Below are positions 14,214-15,888 of a DNA stretch of 15,888 bases, in pieces. A program made the translations under genes and the position numbers. The stretch spans positions 1-15,888 of the forward strand of contig JAEZDL010000219.1 of NCBI GenBank assembly GCA_023418095.1, in the 5' to 3' direction. The notes under the pieces are model-generated. The model saw nothing but the letters and a program-made list of their open reading frames with translations, was not told where the DNA came from and did not search any database. This stretch comes from Bacteroidota bacterium (GTDB taxonomy: Bacteria > Bacteroidota > Bacteroidia > Flavobacteriales_F > PHOS-HE28). How positions within the stretch are numbered: the stretch's first letter is position 1; every line of letters starts with the position of its first letter.

Positions 14214-14221
14214 TACCTTTG
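14214..14221 (+). promoter_or_regulatory. Bacteroidota -7 promoter element upstream of carB
   Basis: TACCTTTG is an exact TAnnTTTG match ending 22 bases before the carB ATG. The predicted leader is about 16 bases. No TTG sits at the expected -33 position. It is the same octamer as the rsfS element on the other strand. Confidence 0.5.
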
Positions 14222-14243
14222 CGCTCCGGTTATAACACCGGAA

Positions 14244-15888
14244 ATGCCCAAAGACAAAAGCATCCGCTCCGTTCTCATCATCGGCAGCGGACCCATCGTG
14301 ATCGGTCAGGCCTGCGAGTTTGACTATTCGGGATCACAGGCCAGCCGCTCACTTCGCAACGAGGGCATAGAGGTCACGCTCATCAACAGCAACCCGGCCA
14401 CCATCATGACCGATCCGGTCACGGCCGACAATGTTTACATCAAACCGCCGACCACCGAGAGCATCGAGGAGATCCTGCGCAAGCACAAGATCGATGCGGT
14501 GCTGCCCACCATGGGTGGACAAACGGCCCTGAACCTCGCGATCGAATGCGAGAAGCTCGGCATCTGGAAGGAGCACGGCGTGCGCATGATCGGTGTGGAT
14601 ACCGAGGCGATCGACATCACCGAGAACCGCGAGCGTTTCCGTGCATTGATGGAAAGCATCGATGTGCCCATGGCGCCGAGCAAGACCGTCACCAGCTTCC
14701 TTGAAGGCAAGAAGGTGGCGCAGGAATTCGGCTTTCCATTGGTGATCCGCGCGAGCTACACGCTGGGCGGTGCGGGCGCGGCCTTCGTGAAAGATCCCGC
14801 CGAGTTCGACAAGTTGCTGAAGTACGGCCTGCAGATCAGCCCGATCCACGAAGTGATGATCGACAAGGCGCTCCTGGGTTGGAAGGAGTACGAGCTCGAG
14901 TTGCTGCGCGACAAGGACGACAACGTCACGATCATCTGCAGCATCGAGAACTTCGATCCCATGGGCATCCACACGGGCGACAGCATCACCGTGGCCCCGG
15001 CGATGACCCTCAGTGATCGCACGTACCAGAAGATGCGTACGCTGGCGATCAAGATGATGCGTTCGATCGGCGATTTCGCGGGCGGCTGCAACGTGCAGTT
15101 CGCGGTGAGCCCCGATGAGAAGGAGGAGATCTACGCCATCGAGATCAACCCGCGGGTGAGCCGCAGTAGCGCGCTGGCCAGCAAGGCCACGGGATACCCC
15201 ATCGCCAAGATCGCCAGCAAGCTCGCGATCGGTTATCGCCTCGATGAGTTGGAGAACCCGATCACCGGCACCAGCGCCTTCTTCGAACCCACGCTGGATT
15301 ACGTGATCGTAAAAGTGCCGCGCTGGAATTTCGACAAGTTCGAAGGAAGCGATCGGCGATTGGGCGTGCAGATGAAGAGCGTGGGCGAGACCATGGGCAT
15401 CGGCCGCAGTTTCCAGGAGGCGCTGCAGAAGGCCTGCCAGAGCCTGGAGATCAAACGCAACGGCCTGGGTGCCGATGGCAAGGAGACGCGCGATGCCGCC
15501 GTGCTTCTGGACAGTCTCGCGAACCCCAGCTGGAGCCGCCTTTTCCACGTATACGACGCGATCAAACTGGGCATTCCCTTCGCGAAGATCCACGAGCTCA
15601 CGCGCATCGACATCTGGTTCCTGAAACAGATCGAGGACATGATCCTCACCGAGCGCGAAGTGGAGAAATACACGCTGGACACCATCCCGCGCGACCTCCT
15701 CTTCGAAGCCAAACAAAAAGGCTACGCCGATCGCCAGATCGCGCACCTGTTGCGCTGCCTCGAAAGTGAAGTGTACAAAAAGCGCAACGAGCTCGGCATA
15801 AAGCGCGTGTACAAACTGGTGGATACCTGCGCCGGCGAATTCCCCGCGCGCACGCCGTACTACTACAGCACCTTCGAAAGCGAGAACG
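14244..15888 (+). CDS. carB: Carbamoyl-phosphate synthase large subunit, N-terminal half (runs off the right edge)
   Basis: The frame from ATG 14244 stays open to the window edge, giving 548 residues of a protein that is normally about 1,070 or slightly less in length. CarB makes carbamoyl phosphate from bicarbonate, ammonia and two ATP for pyrimidine and arginine synthesis. The translation starts MPKDKSIRSVLIIGSGPIVI and follows E. coli CarB closely: GQACEFDYSGSQA, the first ATP-grasp domain with MGGQTALNLA, GWKEYELELLRDKDDN, CSIENFDPMGIHTGD, EINPRVSRSSALASKATG and EGSDRRLGVQMKSVGE, then the oligomerisation domain with VDTCAGEFPARTPYYYSTFE at the edge. The glycine-rich ATP loop reads RASYTLGGAGAAF instead of the E. 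coli RPSFTMGGSGGG, which I believe is usual in Bacteroidota. Codon use is strongly biased to AGC, ATC and CTG, as in a highly expressed gene. Confidence 0.96.
   Translation, partial: MPKDKSIRSVLIIGSGPIVIGQACEFDYSGSQASRSLRNEGIEVTLINSNPATIMTDPVTADNVYIKPPTTESIEEILRKHKIDAVLPTMGGQTALNLAIECEKLGIWKEHGVRMIGVDTEAIDITENRERFRALMESIDVPMAPSKTVTSFLEGKKVAQEFGFPLVIRASYTLGGAGAAFVKDPAEFDKLLKYGLQISPIHEVMIDKALLGWKEYELELLRDKDDNVTIICSIENFDPMGIHTGDSITVAPAMTLSDRTYQKMRTLAIKMMRSIGDFAGGCNVQFAVSPDEKEEIYAIEINPRVSRSSALASKATGYPIAKIASKLAIGYRLDELENPITGTSAFFEPTLDYVIVKVPRWNFDKFEGSDRRLGVQMKSVGETMGIGRSFQEALQKACQSLEIKRNGLGADGKETRDAAVLLDSLANPSWSRLFHVYDAIKLGIPFAKIHELTRIDIWFLKQIEDMILTEREVEKYTLDTIPRDLLFEAKQKGYADRQIAHLLRCLESEVYKKRNELGIKRVYKLVDTCAGEFPARTPYYYSTFESEN

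Noticed and set aside
14349..15746. Open frame of 465 codons on the minus strand
   Set aside because: It lies entirely antisense to carB, whose plus-strand translation matches a conserved family throughout. The minus-strand product is a low-complexity His/Asp/Leu/Val-rich sequence of the kind produced opposite G+C-rich genes with strong codon bias.

Overview
This window looks like chromosomal DNA of a member of the Bacteroidota, most likely an uncultured, fairly G+C-rich relative of the Flavobacteriales. The evidence is a secreted protein with a C-terminal type IX secretion (T9SS) sorting domain, four exact Bacteroidota-type -7 promoter elements (TAnnTTTG) just upstream of genes, almost no Shine-Dalgarno signals, and a Bacteroidota-like rsfS-ftsH-cdsA-psd gene block with birA divergent to it. 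The content is mainly housekeeping. I see no tRNA, rRNA, CRISPR array, insertion sequence or phage gene, and no gene-free stretch longer than about 200 bases.

Layout. (1) 1-3158, plus strand: the tail of a GNAT-like gene, an AAC(3)-family N-acetyltransferase homologue, a polysaccharide deacetylase-like protein and a FemAB/GNAT-like acyltransferase. Each overlaps the next, which suggests one translationally coupled operon, probably the end of a surface-glycan locus. (2) 3166-4960, plus: uracil phosphoribosyltransferase (upp), a small four-helix membrane protein and a YjjG-like HAD nucleotidase. They are joined by 1-3 base stop/start overlaps and have a pyrimidine-salvage flavour. (3) 9598 down to 4949, minus: rsfS, ftsH, a DUF2007-like small protein, cdsA, psd and a lipoprotein. 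This is a translation, membrane-quality-control and phospholipid-synthesis block, with promoter elements before rsfS and before psd. (4) 9661-10696, plus: birA, then rpmH with a textbook Bacteroidota promoter and a bidirectional-looking terminator. (5) 11554-10742, minus: an alpha/beta hydrolase. 11647-12270, plus: a 2H-phosphoesterase-like protein with a damaged second catalytic motif. (6) 14098-12272, minus: two exported proteins, one with a carboxypeptidase-regulatory-like domain and one T9SS-sorted beta-propeller-like protein. (7) From 14244 to the right edge, plus: the first half of carB, which runs out of the window.

The most striking signal that no gene explains is a strong excess of the tetramer GATC. 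By eye it is about 5-7 times the equal-base expectation in the stretches I counted. It occurs in all three codon phases and in intergenic DNA, with a dense five-site cluster at 12848-12874. Other points worth a second look are the AAC(3) homologue in a glycan context, the altered 2H motif, a nested inverted repeat in a divergent promoter region, and a perfect DnaA-box 9-mer upstream of carB. I did not find convincing evidence of a wholly new multi-gene system.
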